Below, piece by piece: positions 53,569 to 61,502 of a stretch of DNA of 64,000 nucleotides. The stretch lies in contig NZ_LXFU01000021.1 of the NCBI RefSeq assembly GCF_001657485.1, positions 1-64,000 of the forward strand. The letters run 5' to 3'. Source of the DNA: Rhizobium sp. WYCCWR10014 (GTDB taxonomy: Bacteria; Pseudomonadota; Alphaproteobacteria; Rhizobiales; Rhizobiaceae). The notes beneath the pieces are model-generated. The model was given only the letters and a program-made list of their open reading frames with translations, did no database searches and had not been told where the DNA came from. The position numbers and the translations under genes were made by a program. The first letter of the stretch is position 1, and each line of letters opens with the position of its first letter.

Positions 53569-53754
53569 CTAACGCCACCTTGGCTGCCGCGGCGGAGCAT
53601 TGGCCTGGATTTCATGAAGCGGCGCCCGAGACCCGAGAAGTTTCTTCAGCTTCTTCTCCTCGGCCGGGCCGATGCCGAATTTGCGGCAATGTTCCGCAAC
53701 ATCGTGCTCCCGCGGGCCGGGAATGCGAACTTGGCGATTGCTCATGGTTTTCAT
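53569..53754 (-). CDS. Small basic protein, unknown
   Basis: A 61-residue protein: MKTMSNRQVRIPGPREHDVAEHCRKFGIGPAEEKKLKKLLGSRAPLHEI, ending in a basic, proline-rich tail. The ATG at 53754 is preceded by AGGAGGAAACAGAC, a near-ideal site, and an upstream extension would overlap it. Members of this kind appear in many rhizobia without known function. Confidence 0.68.
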   Translation of the reverse strand: MKTMSNRQVRIPGPREHDVAEHCRKFGIGPAEEKKLKKLLGSRAPLHEIQANAPPRQPRWR

Positions 53755-54026
53755 GTCTGTTTCCTCCTGAGAGAAAAACCAGCAGGCCGCCATTTTGTTC
53801 GTTAGCAAATCCTAAAATTTAGGGGTTTTTGTTTGCGTCGATTTGGAGCGAGTGAACTTGCTGGCGCCCAGGTTCTCGAATGGGGGCAAATGAGGGTTCC
53901 ACCTTTCTAAACGTAGCCCCCGATCCATTGATCGAAAATGCGGTCAAGGAGATCGGTCATCTCTGCTTGAAGAGCGCCTGTCTTCCTCTCCCTGTCTTCC
54001 TCTCCAGGGATTACAGATCGAGCCGA

Positions 54027-54455
54027 TCAATTGATCTTCAACCAATGCCTGAGCGCCGCCACCGCGCCATCGCTCGCATAGGCGATCATCCCCCCAATCG
54101 TCAGGCCAGCGAAGGCGATCAGGCCCGATATCCCGTAGCCGATCGTCTTCATCCGCTTCCACTCTTCAAGCGCCGAGCCCACCGCCTCCTGGTTCTTCTC
54201 GACGGTCTCCTTGAGGCTTTTGATCTCCTCGCGGATCTGGGCGTCGACGCCGCCGCTGATCGCCACCCTGGTATCGAGAAAGGCGATCTGCCTCCCCTGC
54301 TCGTCGAGCCGCTTGTGGATCACGGCGCTGAAGTCATGGGCGTTGGCCTTTTCGTCGCTGACTTCTTTGCGCAGAAGCGCGACGTTGTCCTCGATCCCGG
54401 TCAGCCTTCCCTCGACGCGCCCGAGAGCGCGCAGGATATCGTCATTCGATGTCAT
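54027..54455 (-). CDS. DUF1515-like coiled-coil membrane protein (prophage remnant)
   Basis: A 142-residue protein with a long coiled coil (RALGRVEGRLTGIEDNVALLRKEVSDEK to SLKETVEKNQEAVGSALEEW) and one C-terminal membrane segment (TIGYGISGLIAFAGLTIGGMIAYA). This layout resembles DUF1515, found in rhizobial prophages next to tail genes, and may have a holin-associated or membrane role. It currently reads in frame from the upstream spike-base gene because of a one-base deletion; the ATG at 54455 is its own natural start. Confidence 0.65.
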   Translation of the reverse strand: MTSNDDILRALGRVEGRLTGIEDNVALLRKEVSDEKANAHDFSAVIHKRLDEQGRQIAFLDTRVAISGGVDAQIREEIKSLKETVEKNQEAVGSALEEWKRMKTIGYGISGLIAFAGLTIGGMIAYASDGAVAALRHWLKIN

Positions 54456-54462
54456 CTTTGCT

Positions 54463-54692
54463 TCAGAACAACGCGACGATGTTGGTTGCCCGGTCAGCGC
54501 CACGATGGCGGCATGAACCGGCAGGATCGTCCCGGCCGGCACGCTCTTGAAGATGACAGGATCCATGTCCCGACGCGGCGCAATGGCAACATCGCCGGCC
54601 GTGCCGATGTAAAGCGCGCGCGCGCCGACGCTGGCGGTATCGTTCGGGGTCACCACCGCGGCCCGCGAGGCCGGAGCAATCGAAGGGTCCAT
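54463..54692 (-). pseudogene. Phage spike-base-like protein, frameshifted
   Basis: The N-terminus AVVTPNDTASVGARALYIGTAGDVAIAPRRDMDPVIFKSVPAGTILPVH resembles the spike-base (RCAP_Rcc01079-like) tail proteins. In the other frame the usual end TNIVALF and a stop at 54463 appear. A single-base deletion near 54485 therefore breaks the gene and fuses it to the DUF1515-like gene. AAGGAG precedes the ATG at 54692. The deletion may be real or a sequencing error. Confidence 0.7.
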
Positions 54693-54840
54693 TGCAGTTC
54701 TCCTTGGAAGAGGCGAGCGCTACCCGGCCCGATCCCGATGTGATCGAAGATGAGAGGTCAGGCGGAAGAGGATGGGGGATCAACCGGACGTCAGAGATGA
54801 CCGGTTCTCAAGCCTTGGCGAGTGACACATTCGATGGGAG

Positions 54841-54962
54841 GGCGGCGTCGATTTTATCGACATCACCTCTGGACTCAAATTTCGCAGCTTGGATTTACGG
54901 TAGTGATAAATGATCTGCCAGGCGGTGATCAAGGACTAATTGTGGGTCTCGCGCCAGTTCGA
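54841..54962 (+). repeat. 122-base direct repeat, copy 1
   Basis: Shares about 90 percent identity by eye with 55160-55281 (GACATCACCTCTGG, ACTCAAATTTCGCAGCTTGG, GTAGTGATAAATGATCTGCC, GTCTCGCGCCAGTTCGA). Offset 319 bases. Confidence 0.85.
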
Positions 54963-54993
54963 CCAAATGGGCGGCAAGATTTGCCGGAGCACC

Positions 54994-55046
54994 ACCCCAC
55001 CCTCCGTCATCCTCGGCTCAAGACCGAGGATGACGGAGGGTGGGGT
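54994..55046. repeat. Large palindrome with 23-base arms
   Basis: Perfect arms 54994-55016 (beginning ACCCCACCCTCCGTCATCCT) and 55024-55046 enclose a seven-base loop CTCAAGA. It is a larger version of the repeat at 111-161. It is the strongest hairpin seen in the window. Confidence 0.85.
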
Positions 55047-55159
55047 AAGCTCTGTGGCAAATCCGAGGTGATGGCGTCAGTGATGCTGACGAATATCATG
55101 GCTCGATCAGCGTGGACTTGGCCGGCTCGCGATCTGGTTCGGTGTGTCAGCGTTCGGCG

Positions 55160-55281
55160 GGCGGCGCCGATTTGGTCGACATCACCTCTGGATTCAAATT
55201 TCGCAACTTGGATTTACAGTAGTGATAAATGATCTGCCAGGGGGTGATCAAGGGCTAATTATGCGTCTCGCGCCAGTTCGA
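55160..55281 (+). repeat. 122-base direct repeat, copy 2
   Basis: See copy 1 at 54841-54962. A further weak half-match (CTGCCAGGGAGTGATGAAAG) begins near 55290. Confidence 0.85.
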
Positions 55282-55436
55282 AACCGAGCCTGCCAGGGAG
55301 TGATGAAAGGCTTCTGATGCGGTCGTGCACCGGTTTGAAATCTACCCAATCTGCGGCAAAACCCCTCGCCCGCTTTGCGAGCCTTCAGCTCCGGCGTACA
55401 ATGAGCAGGCTGTTGATCAAACGGTGGAGAAGTTCA

Positions 55437-56282
55437 GTGAAAACCACGAGACTTTTTCTTTGCCTTGTCGCTTTTCTCAGCGCTGCGATGGCTGGAAACC
55501 AAGCTGATGCCGACGAACTGGTGAACTTCGAAAGCGCTCCGGTAAAGCTCAGCCCATTTCGAATACGCAAGGCCAATGAACAGGGAGAAAGCCTCCCTCA
55601 GCCGCAAGGCACGCCACTGCTCGGATATTTGTCCCGGCCCCAGGGGGATGGCCCCTTCCCGGCGGTCGTCCTCATGCATGGATGCGGGGGCATGCGGATG
55701 AGCGTCAAGGAGCTTTGGCCGAAACGGCTGGTCTCATGGGGTTACGTCGTGCTTGTCGTCGATAGCTTCACCACCCGCAACATCAAGGACACGTGTCAAA
55801 GCTATCTCCCCGATCGCGTCTTCGACGCCTATGGCGCTTTGAATTTTTTATCGAAGCAAAGCTTTGTCGATATCAGGCGCGTCGCCTTGATGGGCTTTTC
55901 AGCGGGCGGCACCGCGACGCTGGAGGGAACAAAAATCGAGGGTAACGAACAGCTTATGGATCACAAGTTCAAAGCAGCGGTTGCCTACTATCCGGTCTGT
56001 GCCGCAAGTCAGGGCGATGCGACCGTGCCGATCCTGATTTTGAGCGGCGAACGAGACAATTGGAGCCCGGCTGACCGATGCCGGAAGAGGCTTGCCCGCC
56101 TGAGTGACAATGGCCCGCCGATTGAGCTCAATGTCTACAAGGGTGCCTACCATGACTTCGATGCCCCGGAGTTTAAGGTGGGCAGGAGGGTGTTTGGCCA
56201 TATCGAAAAATACAATCCGGACGCCGCCGAAAAGTCGATCCGCAGCGTTCGCACGTTCCTCCAAAAATACCTCTCGAACTAA
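55437..56282 (+). CDS. Secreted dienelactone hydrolase family protein
   Basis: A 281-residue alpha/beta-hydrolase with a signal peptide (VKTTRLFLCLVAFLSAAMAG read from GTG as Met). The strand before the oxyanion region is AVVLMHGCGGMRM; the nucleophile elbow is GFSAGG (about residue 160), the acid/base pair probably lies in ILSGERDNWSPAD and AYHDFDAPEF. It probably hydrolyses an ester or lactone in the periplasm. GGAG lies seven bases before GTG 55437; longer starts run into the repeat region and lack one. Confidence 0.83.
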   Translation: MKTTRLFLCLVAFLSAAMAGNQADADELVNFESAPVKLSPFRIRKANEQGESLPQPQGTPLLGYLSRPQGDGPFPAVVLMHGCGGMRMSVKELWPKRLVSWGYVVLVVDSFTTRNIKDTCQSYLPDRVFDAYGALNFLSKQSFVDIRRVALMGFSAGGTATLEGTKIEGNEQLMDHKFKAAVAYYPVCAASQGDATVPILILSGERDNWSPADRCRKRLARLSDNGPPIELNVYKGAYHDFDAPEFKVGRRVFGHIEKYNPDAAEKSIRSVRTFLQKYLSN

Positions 56283-56344
56283 CGCACGAGCTCGGAGCGC
56301 GTCGCCGGCGGGGAGCTTGGCGGTAACGCACCCCATTCTCTGTC

Positions 56345-56367
56345 ATTCCAGGCCTTGAGCCTGGAAT
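56345..56367. repeat. Short palindrome ATTCCAGG/CCTGGAAT
   Basis: ATTCCAGG (56345-56352) and CCTGGAAT (56360-56367) with the loop CCTTGAG lie between convergent genes. It belongs to the same kind of GTCATTCC...GGAATCCATG rhizobial palindromes as the repeat at 111-161, with a different stem sequence. Confidence 0.6.
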
Positions 56368-56391
56368 CCATGCCCGCCGCCCGCGGAGGCA

Positions 56392-56853
56392 CTACCGCGA
56401 AAACATGGCCTTCAGTCGCTGTTGCAAGACGGGAGGTTCGACAGACATTCGAACCTGGCTGAGCGCATGACGCATGGCCGGCGTGAAGGGCAGCCAATGT
56501 TGCAGACGATCCAGCAACTCCTCCGACATCATGTCTTCGAGCGGGCCGGCGCCCAATTGACCGAGCGCCTTTTCGTGGCTGGGCAATTGGGCTTGATCGA
56601 TAATGGCGAGCACGCGTTTCAAGACGATCTCGCTCGGATCATGCAACAAAAGTGTCGACCAATACCATTCGCCGGGATCGGCGAGATAGGCCTTTGCATA
56701 GGCTTCAGCGGTAAGCGGTGGCTTTCCAACAGCCGTCATATCCGGCAACCAGGTCAGATCCGATGCGAGCGCGCTCCGGGTGAACGCGTCGACCGCTGGA
56801 GCGTCGGCAGTGTGTTTTCCCGGGCGCGGTTTGCTACGGTTTTTCTTGGTCAC
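56392..56853 (-). CDS. DUF6869-like protein, unknown
   Basis: A 153-residue acidic protein without membrane segments: PGEWYWSTLLLHDPSEIVLKRVLAIIDQAQ and LEDMMSEELLDRLQHWLPFTPAMRHALSQVRMS resemble DUF6869 proteins, helical repeats of unknown function. The first 20 residues are basic and disordered. Start ATG 56853. It converges on the hydrolase gene with 109 bases between. Confidence 0.65.
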   Translation of the reverse strand: MTKKNRSKPRPGKHTADAPAVDAFTRSALASDLTWLPDMTAVGKPPLTAEAYAKAYLADPGEWYWSTLLLHDPSEIVLKRVLAIIDQAQLPSHEKALGQLGAGPLEDMMSEELLDRLQHWLPFTPAMRHALSQVRMSVEPPVLQQRLKAMFSR

Positions 56854-56913
56854 TTCTACGCCTTCTACGTCCGCGGCTTATTCTACGGCTTTTTGAGAAC
56901 AGGGCTGCGGCAC

Positions 56914-57363
56914 TCACGCCGACATGTCCTCGTTCCAGCGGCGCTGCATCTCCTCAGGCGTGACCTGCTCGATGGTTTGCGACAACATCCAGCGATGACC
57001 GAAGGGATCAAGCACCTGCGCCACCCGCTCGCCAAAACTCTGGTCGGTCGCCGGGCGCAACATCGTCGCCCCGGCCGACAGCGCCTGCCCCAGTGCTTCG
57101 TCGGTCGACACCGTGTCCATGTGGAAGGTCACCGGCGAGCCTCCGACGGTATCGGGAGACAGGGCGCCGAAATCAGGATATTCGTCTGCCAACATCATCA
57201 GCGTCTCTCCGAAACGCAGCTCGGCATGGCCGATCCGCCCGTCCGAAGGATCGGTCATGCGGAAGACTTCCGTGGCGCCGAAAGCCTCCTTGTAGAAGTC
57301 GATGGCCCGTGCCGCATCCTTGACGATGAAGTAGGCGCTCACTTTTCGGGCAAAACTCGGCAT
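56914..57363 (-). CDS. VOC (glyoxalase/bleomycin resistance) superfamily protein
   Basis: A 149-residue PhnB-like VOC protein: AYFIVKDAARAIDFYKEAFGATEVFRM and LDPFGHRWMLSQTIE are the typical opening and metal-ligand segments. Members bind a divalent metal and act as isomerases, dioxygenases or resistance proteins; no specific substrate is evident. AAGGAGGATCATCC precedes the ATG at 57363. It is divergent from the TetR gene at 57415, which likely regulates it. Confidence 0.85.
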   Translation of the reverse strand: MPSFARKVSAYFIVKDAARAIDFYKEAFGATEVFRMTDPSDGRIGHAELRFGETLMMLADEYPDFGALSPDTVGGSPVTFHMDTVSTDEALGQALSAGATMLRPATDQSFGERVAQVLDPFGHRWMLSQTIEQVTPEEMQRRWNEDMSA

Positions 57364-57397
57364 GGATGATCCTCCTTGACTGGGCTCTCTATTAACG

Positions 57398-57410
57398 TTA
57401 CGTATCGTAA
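57398..57410. promoter_or_regulatory. TetR operator candidate TTACG-N3-CGTAA
   Basis: A perfect palindrome, five bases before the TetR start codon and in the 51-base gap with the VOC gene. Binding there would block both genes. Regulator assignment is inferred from position. Confidence 0.55.
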
Positions 57411-57414
57411 ATAT

Positions 57415-58017
57415 ATGAGTCAAGAGAATAACGCAGCACCGAAGAAGCGAGGGCGGCCGCCAAGCGCTGCCGCGCAGAGGCGTGCCTTGGAGGCCGCCCA
57501 TGAAATCCTGATGGCCGAAGGTTTTGGCCGCATGACGATCGAAGCCGTGGCGGCGCGGTCCGGCGTCGGCAAGCCGACGATCTACCGCTCCTGGGCCAAC
57601 GCGCAGGAACTGGCGATGGCCGCTCTTCTGGTCAACCGGCTACCGGAAGCGGAGGTTGGAGGGGCCACGGCGCAGGCGGCTCTCGGCGCGCAGATGAGCG
57701 GACTGGTGACTGCCTTTGCGAGCACGCGCGGGCGGCAGATCACGATGGCACTTGCGGCCGCCGACCCGGAAAGCGAATTCACCAAGGCCTTCCGCAATCG
57801 GGTGATCCTGTCGAGCCGCAACGCGGGTCGTGTCATCCTGGAGGAGGCTCTGGCTCGGGGAGAGATCGTTGCGCCGCCTGATATGGAGGCACTGCTCGAC
57901 ATGATCTACGGACCGGTCTTCTTCCGGCTGCTGGTCGGCCATCGCCCGGTCTCGCCGGAGTTCGGCGATGCGATCATCAGAACCGCGTTGCGGGCCGTTG
58001 CACCGTCGGGCGCGTGA
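57415..58017 (+). CDS. TetR-family transcriptional regulator
   Basis: A 200-residue TetR protein: AHEILMAEGFGRMTIEAVAARSGVGKPTIYRSWANAQELAMAAL is the HTH. The first 15 residues (PKKRGRPPSAAA) are a basic AT-hook-like stretch. It probably represses itself and the divergent VOC gene through the palindrome at 57398-57410. Start ATG 57415; a longer frame crosses the operator. Confidence 0.86.
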   Translation: MSQENNAAPKKRGRPPSAAAQRRALEAAHEILMAEGFGRMTIEAVAARSGVGKPTIYRSWANAQELAMAALLVNRLPEAEVGGATAQAALGAQMSGLVTAFASTRGRQITMALAAADPESEFTKAFRNRVILSSRNAGRVILEEALARGEIVAPPDMEALLDMIYGPVFFRLLVGHRPVSPEFGDAIIRTALRAVAPSGA

Positions 58018-58056
58018 GACCCTTACCTCGCGATGGGCGAAGCCGACGCAAGCGGC

Positions 58057-58980
58057 CTAGCCGTGATCGTCACCCGGTTCGCCAAGGTGGCGCTGGACCC
58101 ACTTGATCTCTTCCGATGCGGTGCGCCCAAAATGCCGTTTGAAATCGCGGCTGAACTGCGCCGGGCTGACGTAGCCGACCGAAGCCGCGACCTCGGCAAT
58201 CGTTTTCGTCCGGCGGGCGATCATCAATCTTGCTTCGTGAAGCCGCATCGCCTTGACGTATTGCATCGGACTGCTGCCGGTCAGACCCTTGAACTGGACA
58301 TGGTAGGACGGAATGCTCATGCCCACCGCTCTTGCCAGATCGGCGACCGCGATCTCCATGCCATAGTTTTCCCGCAACCAGGCCAGGCTCTGAATGATTC
58401 TTCCGGATCTGCCTTTGTGCTGAAGGGCAGCGATCATCGCGCCGCCTTGCGGACCGACCAGGACCCGGTAGTGCAGTTCGCGCAGAATGCCGGCGCCAAG
58501 CACATCCGTCTCGACGCGGCTGCCAAGTGCCGTCAGCAGGCGCAGCAGCACATCCTCGATATCGTCAGACATCCTGCTCGACACGAGACTTCTCGGCTCG
58601 TCGCCTGGCAGTTCGGCATGGTTTTCCACTTGCAGTGCGATCTCGGCCGCCATCTGCATATCGAACTCGACATAGACCGCCAGCAAGGGCCGCTCGGGAC
58701 TGGCCGTCGACGTCATCCGGAATGGAACGGGCAGCGACACTGCCAGATAATGCTCCTCATCATAGAGGAAGACTTCGCCTTCGAGGATGCCTTGCTTGCT
58801 GCCCTGCAGGACGAAAACCGCGCCCGGCTTATAGAGGACAGGGATGTCGTGGAGCACGGCTTCCGTGCGCAATATGCGAACGGAAGCAAGAGCGGTCGGA
58901 TTATATCCGTGACGGGGAGCGAGACGTCCGGCCAAGGCGACCATCTCCCCTCGCCTGGATGGGCCGCGATGAGCCTTCAT
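58057..58980 (-). CDS. AraC-family transcriptional regulator
   Basis: A 307-residue AraC protein: an N-terminal cupin-like AraC_N domain (VLYKPGAVFVLQGSKQGILEGEVFLYDEEHYLAVSLPVPFR) and two C-terminal HTHs (AVADLARAVGMSIPSYHVQFKGLTGSSPMQYVKAMRL; IAEVAASVGYVSPAQFSRDFKRHFG). Start at ATG 58980 by family length; four more residues are possible. It is divergent from the SDR gene at 59075, the usual AraC-SDR pairing. Confidence 0.87.
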   Translation of the reverse strand: MKAHRGPSRRGEMVALAGRLAPRHGYNPTALASVRILRTEAVLHDIPVLYKPGAVFVLQGSKQGILEGEVFLYDEEHYLAVSLPVPFRMTSTASPERPLLAVYVEFDMQMAAEIALQVENHAELPGDEPRSLVSSRMSDDIEDVLLRLLTALGSRVETDVLGAGILRELHYRVLVGPQGGAMIAALQHKGRSGRIIQSLAWLRENYGMEIAVADLARAVGMSIPSYHVQFKGLTGSSPMQYVKAMRLHEARLMIARRTKTIAEVAASVGYVSPAQFSRDFKRHFGRTASEEIKWVQRHLGEPGDDHG

Positions 58981-59074
58981 AGGATTTGGCAATATTTTGA
59001 GAGAATCCGCAATCGATGCACTGGCTTCTCCATACTATTTGTCAAGTCCTATCCTCAATCAAGGAATATCGCTG

Positions 59075-59902
59075 ATGTCACCAAAGACCTTCTTCATCAC
59101 CGGATCGAATTCCGGCTTCGGGCTCGCCATTGCGTCTGCGGCGCTTCAGGCGGGCCACAGGGTGATCGGCACCGTGCGCTCGCAAGCCTCGCGCACAGCG
59201 CTCGCCAAAACCCTGCCCGGCCTGCGGCCGGTCCTCTGCGACGTCACCGAGTTCGACCGGATCGATGATGTCGTCCGCCAGGCGGAGGAGGAGCATGGGC
59301 CGGTCGACGTGCTGATCAATAATGCCGGCTACGGCCATGAGGGCGTGCTCGAGGAGTCACCGATCGAAGAGATGCGGCGGCAGTTCGACGTCAACGTCTT
59401 CGGCGCCGTCGCCGTCGCCAAGGCATTTTTGCCTGGGTTTCGCGCGCGACGCCGCGGCTTCATCGTCAACGTCACCTCGATGGGCGGCATGATCACCATG
59501 CCCGGCATCGCTTATTACTGCGGCAGCAAATTTGCGCTCCAGGGCATATCGGAGGTGATGCGTGCGGAAATGGCCCCGTTCGGCGTGCATGTGACGACCC
59601 TTTGCCCCGGCTCCTTCCGGACGGACTGGGCCGGACGATCGATGGTCCGCACCGAGCGGTCGATCGCCGATTATGATGGCCTGTTCGACCCGATCCGCGA
59701 GGCGCGACAGGCCGTCAGCGGCAAGCAGCTCGGCGACCCCGCCAAACTGGCCGCGGCGGTTTTGGAACTCATCGAATCCGACAATCCGCCGCCGCAGCTT
59801 CTGCTCGGCAGCGACGCGCTTAAACACGTATCGGACAGGATCGTTCGCCTGCAGCAGGAGATCGAGGCATGGAAATCCGTCACCGTCTCGACCGACGGCT
59901 GA
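59075..59902 (+). CDS. Short-chain dehydrogenase/reductase (SDR)
   Basis: A 275-residue classical SDR: FFITGSNSGFGLAIASAALQ is the cofactor loop, LINNAGYGHEG the NNAG motif, and GIAYYCGSKFALQGISEVMR holds the Tyr-x3-Lys pair. It resembles oxidoreductases in which an AraC protein controls an adjacent SDR. AAGGA precedes ATG 59075, so the upstream in-frame extension is rejected. Confidence 0.9.
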   Translation: MSPKTFFITGSNSGFGLAIASAALQAGHRVIGTVRSQASRTALAKTLPGLRPVLCDVTEFDRIDDVVRQAEEEHGPVDVLINNAGYGHEGVLEESPIEEMRRQFDVNVFGAVAVAKAFLPGFRARRRGFIVNVTSMGGMITMPGIAYYCGSKFALQGISEVMRAEMAPFGVHVTTLCPGSFRTDWAGRSMVRTERSIADYDGLFDPIREARQAVSGKQLGDPAKLAAAVLELIESDNPPPQLLLGSDALKHVSDRIVRLQQEIEAWKSVTVSTDG

Positions 59903-59954
59903 TAGCCGAACGTCTGTATGCCGCGTCAACGATATCGAGATCATCAGCCCGCTC

Positions 59955-60194
59955 TTATTGGATGATTTTCCCGCCCGCGGCCGCCTCGAGCTTCCGCCTG
60001 AGCGCCTGTTCCTGTTCAAATGTCTTATGCGGGAAATGCTCGAAGCACCACCAGCGCGTTGGCACGGCCGGGGATGGGCTGTTTCCCCAGCCTCCCCACT
60101 CCTTGCAGCGCGAACCATCTGCATCCTGGTGCTCGCAATAATGCTCGACGATCACATTGGCGCCCGGCGCACTCGAATGGCCTTCGATGCTCAT
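59955..60194 (-). CDS. Small cysteine-containing protein, unknown
   Basis: A 79-residue protein with a possible metal site: EHYCEHQDADGSRCKEWGGWGN and RWWCFEHFPHK (cysteines and histidines spaced as in a zinc knuckle). It overlaps the preceding gene by four bases, so the two are cotranscribed. No family recognised. Confidence 0.62.
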   Translation of the reverse strand: MSIEGHSSAPGANVIVEHYCEHQDADGSRCKEWGGWGNSPSPAVPTRWWCFEHFPHKTFEQEQALRRKLEAAAGGKIIQ

Positions 60195-60511
60195 GGGTGC
60201 GCCGTCCTCTGTTTCCCGCTCTTGATGCTCTCATAGATCATCTCCAGCCGTCTTGAGGCGACGTAGGCACTGTCCTCGTATCCGGCCGATGGCCAATCCA
60301 GTCGATGGCTGCCGTCTGTCGCCACGATCCAGAACCACCGATTATCGACCACTCCGCCTACCTGTGACCGGAATATCCTTCCGATCTGGGTATCGCCGTC
60401 AAAAGCGACGTAGTCGTCGCCGCGTTTCTCCTTCCAGGCGTGCCGCCATTTGTATTTGATTTCCCGGTGGCTGACATGTTCCCACGATTTCCATGTGATT
60501 TGTTCTGGCAT
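60191..60511 (-). CDS. Small protein, unknown
   Basis: A 106-residue soluble protein: WEHVSHREIKYKWRHAWKEKRGDDYVAFDGDTQIGRIFRSQVGG, then NRWFWIVATDG, suggests a small beta-rich fold with many aromatic residues. It overlaps the downstream gene by four bases. Not recognised. Confidence 0.6.
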   Translation of the reverse strand: MPEQITWKSWEHVSHREIKYKWRHAWKEKRGDDYVAFDGDTQIGRIFRSQVGGVVDNRWFWIVATDGSHRLDWPSAGYEDSAYVASRRLEMIYESIKSGKQRTAHP

Positions 60512-60586
60512 GCGTCGTCCTGTCCTCTCGCGAGGTATCTCTTTGACCGCATGGTTGATGGATGGCTCCCGCCCGAGCCGGTGAAT

Positions 60587-61306
60587 TCAGATCAGCGTCG
60601 GTTCCGGATCGGGGTCGATCGGATCGATGATGTCAGCCGTGTCATTCTTGGGCGAACCCACATTGCGGCCGATCGGCCACATGGTCATCAGTTCCGCCGG
60701 GAACGGCTTCATCAGGTCGCTCGGATCGGGCTCCGGCGATAGCCAGCGCTCGTAATCTTCGCGGTGCAGGACGACCGGCATGCGGTCATGGATCTGCGCC
60801 ATCATCGCATTCGGCTCGCAGGTGACGATTGCGAAGTTTCTGACGTCGACGCCTTCCGGGCTACGCCAAATCTCCCAGATGCCGGCCAGCGCAAAGGGCG
60901 AGCCGTCAGCCATGGCGATCGCATAAGGCTGCTTGTTCTTGCCCGTGCCGAAGATATCCTTCCACTCGAAGAAGCCGTTGATCGGCACCAGGCAACGGCG
61001 AGATCTGTAGGCCGAGCGGAACAGGCCGTTGGTACTGATGCCCTCGCAACGCGCATTGATCGGCGGCGGCCGGCCACCCGGCTTCATCCATGCCGGCATC
61101 AGACCCCAGCGCGCCGAGCCGAACACCGGCCCCATGACATCAGGCTCGCGGACCATGTCGCGAATGATGATCGGATAATCCAGCGTCGGCGCGCCGTTAT
61201 AGCGCGGAAATCGGTTCCCGAGCGCATCGATCGCGCCCCGCTCTGCGAAGGCGAAATTGCGCACCAACTCCTCAAGCGATGTCTTGATATAGACGCGACC
61301 GCACAT
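60587..61306 (-). CDS. SRAP domain protein (YedK/HMCES)
   Basis: A 239-residue SOS-response-associated peptidase family protein, which crosslinks to abasic sites in single-stranded DNA through Cys2 and shields them. MCGRVY gives the required N-terminal Cys after Met removal; INARCEGI and RCLVPINGFFEWK, plus IHDRMPVVL, are the other active-site blocks. I start at ATG 61306 so that Cys2 is exposed; a 61318 start would bury it. GGAG precedes the start. Confidence 0.92.
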   Translation of the reverse strand: MCGRVYIKTSLEELVRNFAFAERGAIDALGNRFPRYNGAPTLDYPIIIRDMVREPDVMGPVFGSARWGLMPAWMKPGGRPPPINARCEGISTNGLFRSAYRSRRCLVPINGFFEWKDIFGTGKNKQPYAIAMADGSPFALAGIWEIWRSPEGVDVRNFAIVTCEPNAMMAQIHDRMPVVLHREDYERWLSPEPDPSDLMKPFPAELMTMWPIGRNVGSPKNDTADIIDPIDPDPEPTLI

Positions 61307-61479
61307 CCGGAACTCCATCCCGCATATTAGATGTTCTGATTATGTTCTGGGTGTTCGAGGCGAGTCAAGGCCGGTCGCTACAACCGATGCCGCCATCGCT
61401 TTTCGCAGCGTCAAGGTGAAGTCTTCACCGTCTCGACGACCGCCGATGGCAGAAAACTGCATTCTGCTTGACAGCCTTC

Positions 61480-61493
61480 CTACTGGAAGGTAG
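61480..61493. promoter_or_regulatory. TetR operator candidate CTAC-N6-GTAG, site 1
   Basis: CTACTGGAAGGTAG ends one base before an in-frame ATG at 61494 of the TetR gene. The same CTAC-N6-GTAG pattern occurs at 62141-62154 before the next gene, so one TetR protein may bind both. Confidence 0.55.
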
Positions 61494-61502
61494 ATGACAG
61501 CC

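Larger units (their letters stand above)
54693..55436. other. Repeat-rich intergenic region
   Basis: About 740 bases without a supported gene. It holds two direct copies of a 122-base sequence (54841-54962 and 55160-55281) and a large palindrome between them (54994-55046). Short open frames (54692-54913, 54822-55232) run across the repeats and are not credible. Confidence 0.5.

Noticed and set aside
48388..53754. General-stress (EcfG/RpoE2, GGAAC-N16 to 19-GTT) promoters before the small genes
   Set aside because: I searched by eye upstream of each gene and found only isolated GGAAC words without a fitting second element.
53880..54743. Large plus-strand open frame over the prophage remnant
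   Set aside because: It is antisense to the spike-base and DUF1515-like genes, and lacks a ribosome site.
54843..55432. Insertion sequence remnant between the direct repeats
   Set aside because: No transposase frame or terminal inverted repeats could be seen, so only the repeats are reported.
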